The notes under the pieces were generated by a model. The model searched no databases. It was not told where the DNA came from and saw only the letters and a program-made list of their open reading frames with translations. Shown in pieces: positions 33,411 to 44,615 of a stretch of DNA of 64,000 nt. The stretch comes from Saccharum officinarum. Lineage: Eukaryota > Streptophyta > Magnoliopsida > Poales > Poaceae. How positions within the stretch are numbered: position 1 is the first letter of the stretch; every line of letters starts with the position of its first letter. Position numbers and translations under genes: made by a program. Location of the stretch: contig CM036221.1 in NCBI GenBank assembly GCA_020631735.1, forward strand, positions 11,761,381 to 11,825,380, written 5' to 3'.

Positions 33411-34448
33411 TATCGGGTAGCTAAATAAGGGGTACCCACATTCAACGACTAAAAAAGACAAACCCCTGAGAAAACCATGCCAAAGGCTCCGCCCACGTAG
33501 GTAGAACGAGCCAAAACCACGCACGGAACGCCTCGACCACGTTCCGACTCGCACGAGACTTGCTCGACGGGACGCCTCGACCACAGGGAAATCTCCGACT
33601 CGTACGACCCTGGGTCGAGCCGGTCGACCCGCCTCACCCACCAACTCTCAGACAAAAGTCAAAGCATTTAATGCAACTGTCAACCACTTCCTACTCCCAT
33701 GGCTACAGCACCACCAGCATGGAAGCAGTACCAGTGTCAAATTCCACTTTTTACTGCCCATCCCGGGATGGGCGGTGAAAACCTCTCACTGCACACGCCA
33801 TGTCGGGCACTGTTCCGCCACTGATCCCCCTCGAGGCAAAACACAACGAGTGTCGTACCCCGAAATTCCCGGGGCTCGGCCTTATCCATTCCCCGTCGAC
33901 CCACCTCGACCCGGCCTCGACCAACCACCGGTCAACAAAGAAGCAAGGCCTGCATGCCACAAGACCCGGGATCTTTTCACCATACCATCCTTTACGTCAC
34001 CATGATGTCCAGGGATGACCGGCCATTCCCGGAGCACGTCGCTACAACAGCTTCCACAGCGCTCGACAAAACTTCACTTCTAAGGCACCACCCCGGCGTC
34101 TCTGCCTTCTCTTGACCCTATAAAAGAGAAGGCAGTGGACTCTACGAACGGGGGACACAAGACGAAACAAGTCATCACCCCACCACAGAAGATCAACATC
34201 TCAAGCAATCTCCTTTATACTCTCTCTTTTGAGACTTGGGATCGGCTCGCTCTCTCACAGCTTGTAACCCCTACGCAAGCACTTAGGTGCAAGGAAATAC
34301 AATACTTCCCCCCGCTGGACGTAGGGCCTTCTTTCGCCCGAACCAGGATAAACCCTCGTGTATTCTCTTTGCATCACCATCCAAATTAGGGACATGCAAC
34401 ACAAATTCACTCGTTGGCTTAGGACCCTCACAGGCCCGAACACCGACA
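33411..34448 (+). mobile_element. Solo LTR (1038 bp), probably Gypsy-type
   Basis: The 5' end reads TATCGGGTAGCTAAATAAGG, expected TGTCGGG, so the first TG appears mutated to TA. The 3' end reads GAACACCGACA. CACAG is duplicated at 33406-33410 and 34449-34453. A TATAAAAG at 34119-34126 preceded by GC-rich U3, and the text around 34265-34400 (GTAACCCCTACGCAAGCACT), fit a Gypsy LTR. There is no second LTR or internal domain within reach. Confidence 0.8.
34119..34126 (+). promoter_or_regulatory. TATA box of the solo LTR
   Basis: TATAAAAG in the middle of the solo LTR at 33411-34448, with the following CTCT-rich stretch as likely leader. Confidence 0.5.
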
Positions 34449-34453
34449 CACAG

Positions 34454-36922
34454 AGATTTACAACTTCAACAAAGAAAACATGAACTAAAATATAGATTAA
34501 ACAGTGCCAAAGGGAACTTAAAATCTATCTTGCACTGTTTGGACTATAAGCATCCAAACAGTCCTTGAGATGTTTTTCCTCGGCTGGACAAGCACTCTAG
34601 AGGTTGAAAGCAATAGACTTATTTAGTCCAGAATGATCAATTTCAAATTTTTGAACTTAAAAAAATGAAAATGGCATCATGAAATTGTCTCGATTAAAGT
34701 TTCCCACAAATTCACAATAGCTCACAAACATTGAGCCAATGCAAAATCATCCCACGGGTAATGGAATCAGGTTACTGCTACTACTCTGATTACATCCCTA
34801 TGCACTGTTGCACATATTATTATCTATTATCAGTGTGTAGTGGGATACTGCTACCGCAAATATACTTGACATGTCATGCTACCTAAAATCCAAAAACTCA
34901 AAAATATAATCATCGCAACACTAACTGATAAAGAATATTAGGGTCCAATGTGCAGTTGTGCACTTTACCTTAAATTTGATAATGAATTTATGGTTTCTTT
35001 ATGTAGAAGAATGTGCTGAAAGTTCAGTACACTAAGCAGCTACTATGTGACTCAGGTGAGATAATTCAACTTATCCAAAAAGCAAGAGAGCAAGCCAACC
35101 TGATATGCTAATGGTATCCATATCAGGGGAGTCATCCTAAAGGAAACGCAGCACATTATGCTTGCCTTTTAAAACCATATTCATTCCCATTTCATCCCAT
35201 GTGCTGCATCTGAATCTCATATTCCCATCTCGCACTCCAACACTTGCAGCCACACGAACCTGCTTGACCTGCTCAAGTTTCATAGTTTCCAAACAATTCA
35301 GCACACCATGTCATGCTAAATTCCTCGCAAAAAAATGCCATGCTAAATCATTTTATCCATTTCAAAAACTCACAGGTGATATACAACATAAGTTGAAGAC
35401 GGTTTGTACTATGCATGGCAATGATGGAGCATAATTCTTATACTGGGTGTGATAACCCAAGATTTTTCTTCAACCTTTGAGTAATTGAAAGGCTGGGGCA
35501 TTTTGCCCCAGAACTCAAAAAAAATTCTTCAACCTCCCCCACTTTGCGTGTCGTTCCAAACTGTCATGTGCAGCTCAATTGCAGGATCACATTTCGTTCC
35601 TCAACCGATAACCAATGGCTCCCAATGCATCAACCCTGTTCTCCCCTAATCCCATGTTGTGGCACTACCACAGCTGCTTCACCCATCACTCAAAGTCCTC
35701 CCCTAATCCCGTCACTTAGTCATTACCACCACTGTTCCATCGATGAAAGCAACAACATCACAACACGATCCCAACCGAGCAAACTGAAATAAACCATACA
35801 TTAGCAGGCAGGCTTCCTCGTCAGGTCCTGCTCGACACTGTTAGCAGCAAGGCTATCCCTGTCAAGTCTTGCTTGATGACACTGCTTGTTAATGCCCGGC
35901 CTTGCTTGATGACACTGCTTGTTGATGCCCGGTCAATCCGCCAGCGTGTGAACAACGCCGTCCTAGAATGCGTTCTGTGAGGGACATCACAGCCTGGTCA
36001 ATATATATGGAAATGCATCATTTATCCAATTTGATATATTTTTTTATAATAAAATAAAAAAACAACTTAGCCTGATGCAGAAGAAGGCAAACCAAAAAAA
36101 ACTGGAAAAAATATGGCCCAAGTCTGTAGCGTGATGATGACCTCCTACAAAAATCAAATGAATTAATCAATACCTTGCAAGATTCACCTACCTTCAGACA
36201 ATGGTCAATCAACCAAAAGAAAATAGGAGTAGAAATCAACTATCTAATTACTTGGAAGATTAGAAAATGGAAGCTAGGATAGGAACAATTAAATTCAGAA
36301 ATCAATTAATCACCATGGTTAAGGGGCTGCAACATTTTTCATAATCTAAATTTCTCAGAATCCGATCCTTCTATATGCTTGAAGGAAATGGGTGCGTGGT
36401 GCATTGATCAAGCAAAATAGTAAAGTTTAGAAGCAAGACATTTTAAAAAGCAAACATTACCAAGAATATATAATAGAAATGGTAGTTTCTTGCATTGAAG
36501 AATATATACTTTGATCAAAGTAAAATGTATCATGATAGATTTGAGGTTGATAATGGAAAAGAAGTAAATACAGAGGACTTATTAAAGCAAAAAAACCACC
36601 AGCAAAGATTAACGCTCATGGTGATTAACTAAGTTATTTTATTACCTATAGCCAAAAACTCAGAAACCTGATTAGCTATGTACTCCTCATAACCTGATTA
36701 GGCTACCTACTACTCGAATTTGATGTGGCCATCACCCAGAGCAGGTCGTCCAAGATGGCCTGGCATTTGTCGCTGACCATCAGACTATGCACGCATCACC
36801 AGTGCCGCCACTGAAGCTCGAATGAGATTCAACTCAGAGAAAAGAAAGAAAACCCAACCCGATACAAGGCCTAGGTCGCACTGCCGGGTAGGGTTAACTC
36901 AGTCACTTGTGAGACGTTATAG
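34454..36922. other. AT-rich non-coding region
   Basis: No gene, RNA gene or clean transposon ends were found. Isolated short frames do not show protein-like composition. It would be Helitron interior if the ends at 32579 and 37538 belong together. Confidence 0.45.
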
Positions 36923-37500
36923 ATGAACTGTTGTAGGGTATCCTTGGCGTCGTTGGCGACCATGCCATTGGCGGTGTCATGGCCTTCTCTTGATGTGTCG
37001 CGAATCCACCACCGTGGCCGCACCCCAAAAGCTCGTTGCAGCAATCACCTTCCAGGCGACGACAGGCTAGTGGCGGATGAGGCCCAATCGCGACGACAGG
37101 CTAGATGCGGCGAAGGAGGCTCGATCTGGAGCGAGGAGGGGGAGATCTAGTGGCGCAGTCGCCTACTCGCCCCTCTCTCGGTCTTCACGGAGCGACCGGG
37201 CGTGGAGGTGGCGTGATGGGGCAGGGGCGAGCCGGCGGAACCGACGGGGGTGGGCTGGGGCAGGACCGCCGCGTCGACGGGAGAGGGCCGGGGCGGCAGC
37301 GTCGGAACAGGTCAGGGCGGCAAGGTAGGGGCTTTTTTCTCGATGGCTGGGGAGTAGGGAGGGGACGCGTGCGGAAGAGAAGCGGGGGGCACATGTCAGT
37401 GCACTGCAAAATCACCGGAAGGCTTCCTATGGCAGCAGCTTCACCACGGACGGTAGACTGCGCATCAAGGCCGGGCGAGCGAATGACTACGGTAGTTTTT
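36923..37500 (+). other. GC-rich segment, possible captured first-exon fragment
   Basis: A sudden GC-rich block (about 36950-37480) lies just inside the putative Helitron 5' end. Two overlapping plus-strand frames (36923-37150 and 37105-37545) are rich in Arg, Gly and Ala and match no family I recognise. It contains a repeated CGCGACGACAGGCTAG-like phrase (37057-37071 and 37089-37104). A captured promoter/first exon is possible; expression is not supported. Confidence 0.3.
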
Positions 37501-38720
37501 GCTTGCCATTCTCTCGTAAATTTTTTTAGTAGTAGAGATATATAACTATTTATCTGTAAAATTCAAAAAAAAACTATTTATCTGTAGCCAGCTACAGACT
37601 AACTAACCAAGAGCCCGCCCCCCGGATGCGCGATGGCCATCGGCTTGACGCGCCCAATCCTCCACCGCCGGTGACCTAGTTCCGTTCATGCCTATGCATT
37701 CTAGTCGATTCCCCTTGGTCAGCCATCGCCATGCATCCGCCAGGGGGCCACGGCGTTGTGGCGGCCGTCGTTCTCGTCGCTTGTAGCCTCTCAATCCCCA
37801 TTCGTGCTGGTGGATGAGACTTGATCCTGAGGTGAGCAGCCGTGCGAAACTTCGTCTATCCATCATCCTCGGGTTTTGATTCACTTGGATTTTTGTTTCA
37901 TTGTTTATTTAACGTTAGATCCTGTTCGGCATTATCTCAATCTGTCCTGTCTCATTTGCCCGTCAGATCGAGCCGCCGCCGCACCCATGGTCATCATCTC
38001 CGATCTGCCGGCGTCGGGGGTAGCGTCCTCTGTCTCGTAAAAAAAATGCTGATTCGTCACTTCGCCGGTAATATATTCAACCGGCCACCACCACGATCTG
38101 CTCACCGTCCAGATTGGTCTTGAATTTTCCCCACTCTTCCCCTACATAACAACTCTGTTTTGTTTCGGATGTGACACAATCACCGATGACAGCACTGTGC
38201 TTCTCTGTTACAGCAAGTAGATTGCCCAGTTTTCATTGGGATTTCGGTAGCATCATGCCAATTGGTTGGATTTAATTGGTAGTAGTTCCCCTTAGTTATT
38301 GATTTTAGTAGCATCATATCATATTTTAAAAATTAACGTAAAGTGTTGTTGTCTTACTGTGATATGGTACAGAATTCTCGTAAATGTGTCTGATAGGCCA
38401 ATTTCTTATGCAAATTCATTCTCGTATGTCTTATGGGAAATAATATTTCATTGTACGAAATTCTCTTAAATTTTGTTGGCTCTTATTTAGCTGGTATGAT
38501 TGCTCGCATGATTTGAGCAGCTAGAGATGAAACAAGTCTGCAATCGTAAGTTGTGGCTGGTGAATATTTGCCAGGGCATATATTCTAGTAAATAATTTGA
38601 AAAATATATTAAATAGATTATCATAACTACAAGGGTAGAGAAACATGGATTCTAGTAAATCTTATTCAAGGGCATATATTCTAGTAAGGGCATATATTCT
38701 AGTAAATCATGTATACAGTT

Positions 38721-38891
38721 CTCGCTGTTTCTTGAAGCCTTTAAATATACCATCGAGTAATTGTTGTGACAGGTGAAAATTAGGATACCTGATTATCGTA
38801 ATTGTTGTTCCAAACAATCCTAATTATCGTAATTACTTTATGGTAAATTAGTCTCGCTGTTTCTTGAAGCCTTTAAATATACCATCGAGTA
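38721..38891. repeat. 39 bp exact direct repeat, 132 bp apart
   Basis: The same 39 bases, starting CTCGCTGTTTCTTGAAGCC and ending CATCGAGTA, occur at 38721-38759 and 38853-38891. The spacer is AT-rich. No coding role was seen. Confidence 0.9.
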
Positions 38892-39615
38892 TATTTAAAC
38901 AGGAAGGTGCGGCATGATGCTCTAATTTATCAGATACTCTACTTTTTAGTTACATATGTATATCTATTGAAATAGTTACTAGAGAAAAGATTATGGTTAT
39001 TATGCCAAACAATTCTGTATATGTCCTGGTTCTTAGAGAGAACCATAATATATTTACTATTCTTATCCTGACGTTTCAGGTGAGACGGTGAGAAAGCCAT
39101 CTGAGAGTGCACACGAGCCTTCATCTTGCCAACAGCAGGTTGTGACAAATCACCATCTATCACAATTTTTAATTTTGTTATTAAGATCTCGGATTTTCTG
39201 TATAGTATCTCCAATCCTTAGCTGCCCATATTGGAAATCTGATATATCACTGAGCTGCATGGGTGAAAACAATATAGTTTCAATGAAGCTTGATTCCTGT
39301 TTGATGGCCTGGGTAGTTAATATTTACTCAGTGACTCAGTGTTGTTTATAACTGTGGATCTTTCTCGGTTTCTTTTTCTCCCAAATATGCAGGAACCAAA
39401 CCTTTCATTAACGAGATGAATCTTGTAGGATGATGTCCACTTATTCTATTTTTTAATCATGTCATAACCTAGACACATGTTTTCATTTTTTAATCATGCC
39501 CACATATCTATTTAATCATGTCTGAATTATACCATAACCTAGTAAGCTACTATTGTAATTTTACTCCTTAGAGCCGTCATCCAATTCTTGTAATTTTCCT
39601 TCTATATAGTAAGTC

Positions 39616-39717
<102 letters not shown>

Positions 39718-39788
39718 CTTCCAGTAATCTTGAGTGACATATGGTAACTGTGTATGGTTAACCAAATTTTTGAATGGCGACTCCTTAA

Positions 39789-40773
39789 CTAAATTGCACG
39801 GATACGGATACGCGTATCGGTATCGGATACGGATACGTGTATCAGATACGGCAACTTCCAAAAACCCGATACGCGGATACGTTTAATATTTTAAAAAAAT
39901 AGAAATAAAAATAATAATAATGCAGATTTAAACATAAAACTGAGAACAATAAAACATCACAATAAGTACTTAAGTGCTATTATTACAGGACAACCGTACT
40001 TGCAGCGCCACTTAGCATTTCCTCCACCAGATTTAGGCTTCTCTAAAATGGTTACATAATCCCAAAGTGGAGCCTTGATGTTTGTTGTGTTTGTGGCTGC
40101 AGATCCTACGCTAGCGCCAGCACTTCCACGCAGCCCAGCAGGCCAGCCCTCCTCTCTTAACCCTACCGCCTACCCTCTCCTTCCCCACGCGCCGCCGCAC
40201 TCTGCTCTCACCCAGTCGCTCCTCGCCAACTCCCCGCTCTCGCTCGCTCTCTCTCTTCTCCACGACTCGCCGGCGGGGTGCGCTGCCGTGGGCTCCTCTC
40301 CTCCGCGGCCCCCAACGACGAGCCGCCGACGCGCTGCCTCCTCCTCACCGCCCCACGCTCCGGCTCCATCCTGCTGCTGCTCCTCCCCATGCCTCCTCTG
40401 TGCAGATCCGGCCTCGTTCTCCGCGGATCCGGCCTCCTCATCGCTTGACGCTCGTCCTCCGTGGATCCAGCCAAGTCGGGTGCGGAGAGGTCGCCGGTCG
40501 CGTCGTTCACGCCGCTCCTCACGCTCCGCCTTCTCCAGTTGCTCCCCACCGCGCCCGCGTCCGCGCCCTCACTCCCCAACCGCAACCGCCTGCTCGCACC
40601 TTTGTCGCGCGGGGACGTATCGGCAACTCAGATACGTATCAGCCGACGTATCCGATATTCGCGAAAATAAAGAAAAATCGGATACTCCGAGGATACGTAT
40701 CGGACACGTATCCGTATCCGATACGTATCCGATACGCGATACGCTGCTTCCTGGACGTATCGGGGTAACGTAG
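39789..40773. mobile_element. 985 bp non-autonomous hAT-type element with GATACG subterminal repeats
   Basis: CTCCTTAA is duplicated on both sides (39781-39788 and 40774-40781), an 8 bp duplication as in hAT elements. The ends pair imperfectly: CTAAATTGCACGGATACG at the left and, inverted, CTACGTTACCCCGATACG at the right, 13 of 18 matching. Inside both ends lie many GGATACG/CGTATCC repeats (39799-39880 and 40612-40765). The middle (about 40100-40615) is very GC-rich. A Pro/Ser/Arg-rich plus-strand frame (40075-40773) covers it and has no recognised domain. No transposase is present. Confidence 0.8.
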
Positions 40774-40781
40774 CTCCTTAA

Positions 40782-43700
40782 AGCATTATATCCATGTTAC
40801 ATGTGTAGTATAAAAATTAATGTCTGAATTATATTGTAACCTAATCTCTACTTTAGTAAGTTTACTCTTATATCCGTCCTTGGATTATCATAATTTTTTC
40901 TTTGAGTAAATCTTATATATAAATCTTTCAATAATCTTGATTAACTTATGGTAACTTCAAATGTTAAAATGTTGTTGGTCTGGTGACCTGTCAGGATCTG
41001 GGAGTTCATGTTGTACTCGTGTCAATATGTTATAATTAATTCCAGGATTATTGTAAACTATACATTTTATTTCTCGTAAATCATTCTGTTATTTCAGTAT
41101 TTTTACCAATATCTCAACTTGGGTTCCTGTTATGTCATTTCAATGTATTCATTGCACAAAATTCTTTAAATTCATACAGACCAATTCTCGTAAATTCATA
41201 TCGACTAATTCATATAGGCAATATTTTGACTGCTGAAATATGTAGTCATCTCTTACCTTTCCTGTGCATGACGGTGGGCACCAGGTTTTAAACCCGGGTG
41301 GTGAGGACATGGCTCTTGGTACTCTTCCAAATGAGCTACTTGACCGTACCTCACGTCCTCATCATGGGGTACATGTTTAACTTAGACTGAACAGGTGCTG
41401 TTATTATGTTGCCTGTTCATGCTTATCAGTTATCACTTACCACAGTAAGTTCAGCAAACGTGATAAAACAATGGAACGCGCAGTGCCACATCATTGTGAC
41501 TTGTTGAATTTCACATGACCAAAGGATGAAAGTTCCTTCTGGAAAGATGCGTGGTCGGAGGGCGAACCCCTCGAACCGCGGCTCCCGATCCTAATCAATC
41601 ACCGCACAAGGCAAGATGCTAGCAGTTTCCGGGGAAGGGCTCACCGGCATGCTGGTTTGAGCCCCGACCTATACAAGAGAGATGCACCGTTGGATCTCTG
41701 ATCGACTGTCTCTCTTGTGCAACGCCCGGATAAGAGAACCCGCAGCTTCGATTCTGTCAGCACCCGGCCTTCCCAGGATCGTCATCAGGCTTCTGAAGAT
41801 GTTCAATCATCAAGCCAAGGAGAGAAGCCCAGCGGACAGCCCAAGAGCCGCAGGCCCACGAAGGAGAACGCAAAATACATCAGCGGCCCATGGACCCGTT
41901 GACGCTTTGCACGCGTGAAACAGACAAGGCCTCTGTATAATGCCTTTATTTAAGGGAGAGGGAACTATTTTTCCTCCTAATCGAATAACTCCTCCGCCGT
42001 AACCCCTGTTCTTCTTCTTGCCCAATCTCCTTCTCCTTCCCCAATCCCTCTTCAATCCTTCCTTCCCCGCTGCTACTCCTTACAGATACCAACTCTGTTT
42101 ATTAGGCTATGCCCCGTGCTAAGCAGCTCCAAATTTTCCTTACAAAGTGGATGCTGTCAAATTGCAACCAAGGCAGTGTCTGTTATTAGGTTGGCGTCTT
42201 TGTTCTCATGCTGAAGTTTCTTTGTTTTCAGTCCTGTTGTTTAACGACCTGATAACAGATGAATAAAGCTTGAACTCCAAAGTTTTTCTGAACTCTAAGA
42301 TAGGCACACGGTTTCTTGTGTATCCCCATTGTCATAATAGATTGACAAAGCCCGATGAACAAAAGGTGTTCTCTCAACTCTTAAATAGCTCCAAGTGTTG
42401 CTGACAGCCATGCGTCCTCTGCACCACACCGTTGAGTATGGCCATTTGGGGTTTTCGAAAAAAAAAGAATGGCCATTTGGATCAGTCTAAAAGTTATTAG
42501 GAAAGGGTGCAGACTTGGCATCTCGTGGTCTGAAAGTAGGTGCACAATATTTTGTCATCAGATTCTTATAGAGCAAAAAAAAAAAAAGTCATGGTACAAG
42601 ATAGTCCTTGGGACCAGATTTGAACCATAAGATTTAGTTGGGCAATATCAGTTGCATATTTTGGATGGTATGAAGTTTTTCTGAGAAACATTGCATAGAA
42701 GACATTTTCCTACATGTGGAAATGAAATATTCTGTATCTTGATTTTGGCTCGGTGAGGATTTTAACACAGTACCAAATATGATATCAAATTTGTGTATCT
42801 CCAATTGCAATGCACAGACACAAACCTAGTATCTCAAAACATAGATAATTCTTGAGCAGTTCTCTCTAAATTAAACTATTGTAACATTGACCGATTTTAC
42901 CCAAAAAATAGTTGACATGTACAAAACCAAATAAATACATTATAACTTTTTAAATTATTTGATCTAATGATGCCAATTTAATGTGCTAGATGTCGATTTT
43001 TTTCCTACACATTGGTTAAATCTATCATATTTCGATTTATAAGATTAGCCCAAAAGTAGCTATATTCTAGTCTGGGATGTTTCACCTTGAGACGTTTCTT
43101 TGAGAAACCTTACCTATAGCCCTATGAGGCAGCAGCTTGGATCGTTGCAGGAGCAAAACCCATTGAGAGCCTTCTAGCACGAGGGTAAAACCTTTTGCTT
43201 TCTTTAATTTCCCGCCTTTCCAGGTGCACTTTTCACTTCTCTATCAATATAATAGGTACAATATCTTGCCCATACGTTAACAAAACTTGAGACGTTTGAC
43301 CTATCATAATTGGATTTCCGTATTCACTAGTACATGACAGACAAACACTGCCAGGTCAAAATCCATCATCACTGCCACAACGGGGACTACAGTTTCGGAA
43401 GTAAAAAAGGGGCTGAGAAAAGGAGAAGCAAAAAAGTAGGTTGAAAGATACACTTCGTTGTTTAATATTAGATAGAGACAGAGATCGCTACAAGAATTCT
43501 CTTAATCCGTGGTGGAAAAAATTCTATCATGGATCACCAAAAATTTGACATGAAGCAAGGTCTGTGACGGTTTCAGATATCATCGTGGGTTGAGCGTCAA
43601 AGACTAACATGCGTGATCGTTTGTTTATCGAAAACCATCACAAGTTAATGCAATCAATGACACTACCAGACCGTCATAGAATAGCTCAAGGCCTAGTTAG

Positions 43701-44134
43701 CACAACCCAAACCCAATAACCGTTATGGATGAATTGTCATATCATCATATGGAGATGCATGTGTGAATGATGTCATGGATGCTTGCGTGGATGTTTACAT
43801 CACCATCCCAACCCATTTATTAACGGCCAAAATCAAAGATGAGCCATTTTTTAGCCCATTGCCAACCTGTTTTTAGCCCATTTTAAATATGTTTTTAGCC
43901 AAAATCAGATATTATACATAATTTTTTCTTTTTTTCTTTGCTTTTGCGCATTTATTGCATTTGGACGGGTGTACTCTCTTGTAAGGTGAGTTGGGGTTGG
44001 GGTGGGGGTGGCGAGAGGCACCTCGGTCTAGGAGATGGTACTTCCCTGTGAGGTAAATGAAAAGAAAATAAACACAATTTGTTGGTGGTATTAAAACGAA
44101 CATTGTGTGGTACCATCTCATTGTTTGTAATTTG
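40782..44134. other. Intergenic region with decayed fragments
   Basis: Mostly AT-rich. Around 41540-41700 the plus strand can be read as a decayed LINE-like piece (SSFWKDAWSEGEPLEPRLP), followed by GC-rich sequence to 41920 resembling an LTR or leader. A 19 bp A-tailed insertion lies at 42450-42468. 43500-43850 has GTGACGG/CCGTCA-like words suggestive of an old DNA transposon, but ends were not found. No intact gene is present. Confidence 0.35.
42450..42468 (+). repeat. 19 bp A-tailed insertion with 12 bp target duplication
   Basis: ATGGCCATTTGG occurs at 42438-42449 and again at 42469-42480. Between them is GGTTTTCGAAAAAAAAAGA. This looks like an extremely 5'-truncated target-primed insertion of the LINE/SINE type. 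Confidence 0.7.
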
Positions 44135-44136
44135 TA

Positions 44137-44390
44137 CTCCCTCATCCAGAAAAGATGTAATTCTACAATAGTGCTACGTTAAAGTACATCACACTTGACA
44201 AATTTGATACAAAAAAGATAATAATATTTATCGTATTAAATAGATACCATTAGATTCGTCATGAAACTATTTTCATAGTATACCTATTTTAAGTCATCCA
44301 TGTTGATACTATTTTCTATAAATATATTAGTCAAGGTATGATTTGATTTTAACCAGACCTAGAATTGCTTTCTTTTTGAGACAGAGGTAG
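44137..44390. mobile_element. 254 bp Stowaway-type (Tc1/mariner) MITE
   Basis: The left end CTCCCTCATCCAGAAAAG and inverted right end CTACCTCTGTCTCAAAAAG both reach a shared AATTCTA about 25-30 bases in. TA flanks both ends (44135-44136 and 44391-44392), the target duplication of this superfamily. There is no coding capacity. Confidence 0.85.
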
Positions 44391-44615
44391 TAAGTGACTA
44401 GAAAACGGAAGCAAATAAATTATTCTCTAAAATTATGGATAAAGTTCTAGAACAATTGTATATTTTCAGGCTACACTTCAATTATTGAATGTGGGTAGTC
44501 TTTTTATGTTCTGATGATTGATAAATTATATGAACATTTTCAATTTCAGAAATCATACGATTCCATCCGAAAAGAGAAAAATAGCACACATCACCAAGTA
44601 TTCACCTAGAAAAAT
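44391..44615 (-). repeat. Inverted partial copy of the DUF6598-like locus
   Basis: Read on the minus strand, 44615-44508 matches 56541-56650 (shared GTGTGCTATTTTTCTCTTTT, CGGATGGAATC and TTCATATAATTTATCAATCA). The adjoining 44507-44400 matches 57925-58020 (shared ACCCACATTCA and AATTTTAGAGAA). The 1.27 kb between those two parts, which carries the last exon, is missing here. The joint lies in an A-run. Confidence 0.75.

Larger units (their letters stand above)
32579..37538 (-). mobile_element. Probable Helitron on the minus strand, with a nested solo LTR
   Basis: On the minus strand the right border reads A followed by TCTCTACTACTAAAAAAA (37538 leftward), a textbook grass Helitron 5' end. 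At the left border the minus strand reads CCGTTGCAACGCACGGGCAC and ends CTAA (32579). That is a short hairpin (CCGT..ACGG) a few bases before a CTRR terminus. Helitrons insert between A and T; here the base after CTAA is C, so the 3' border is imperfect or decayed. No Rep/helicase gene is present, so it would be non-autonomous. The two ends might also belong to different elements. Confidence 0.4.

Noticed and set aside
40075..40773. 232-codon plus-strand ORF as a host gene
   Set aside because: Low-complexity Pro/Ser/Arg composition from GC-rich DNA, and it runs into the GATACG terminal repeats of the hAT-type element; no domain.
41276..41370. tRNA or SINE-like T-loop (GGTTTTAAACCC)
   Set aside because: No matching acceptor stem or anticodon arm, no A box and no A-tail or duplication were found.
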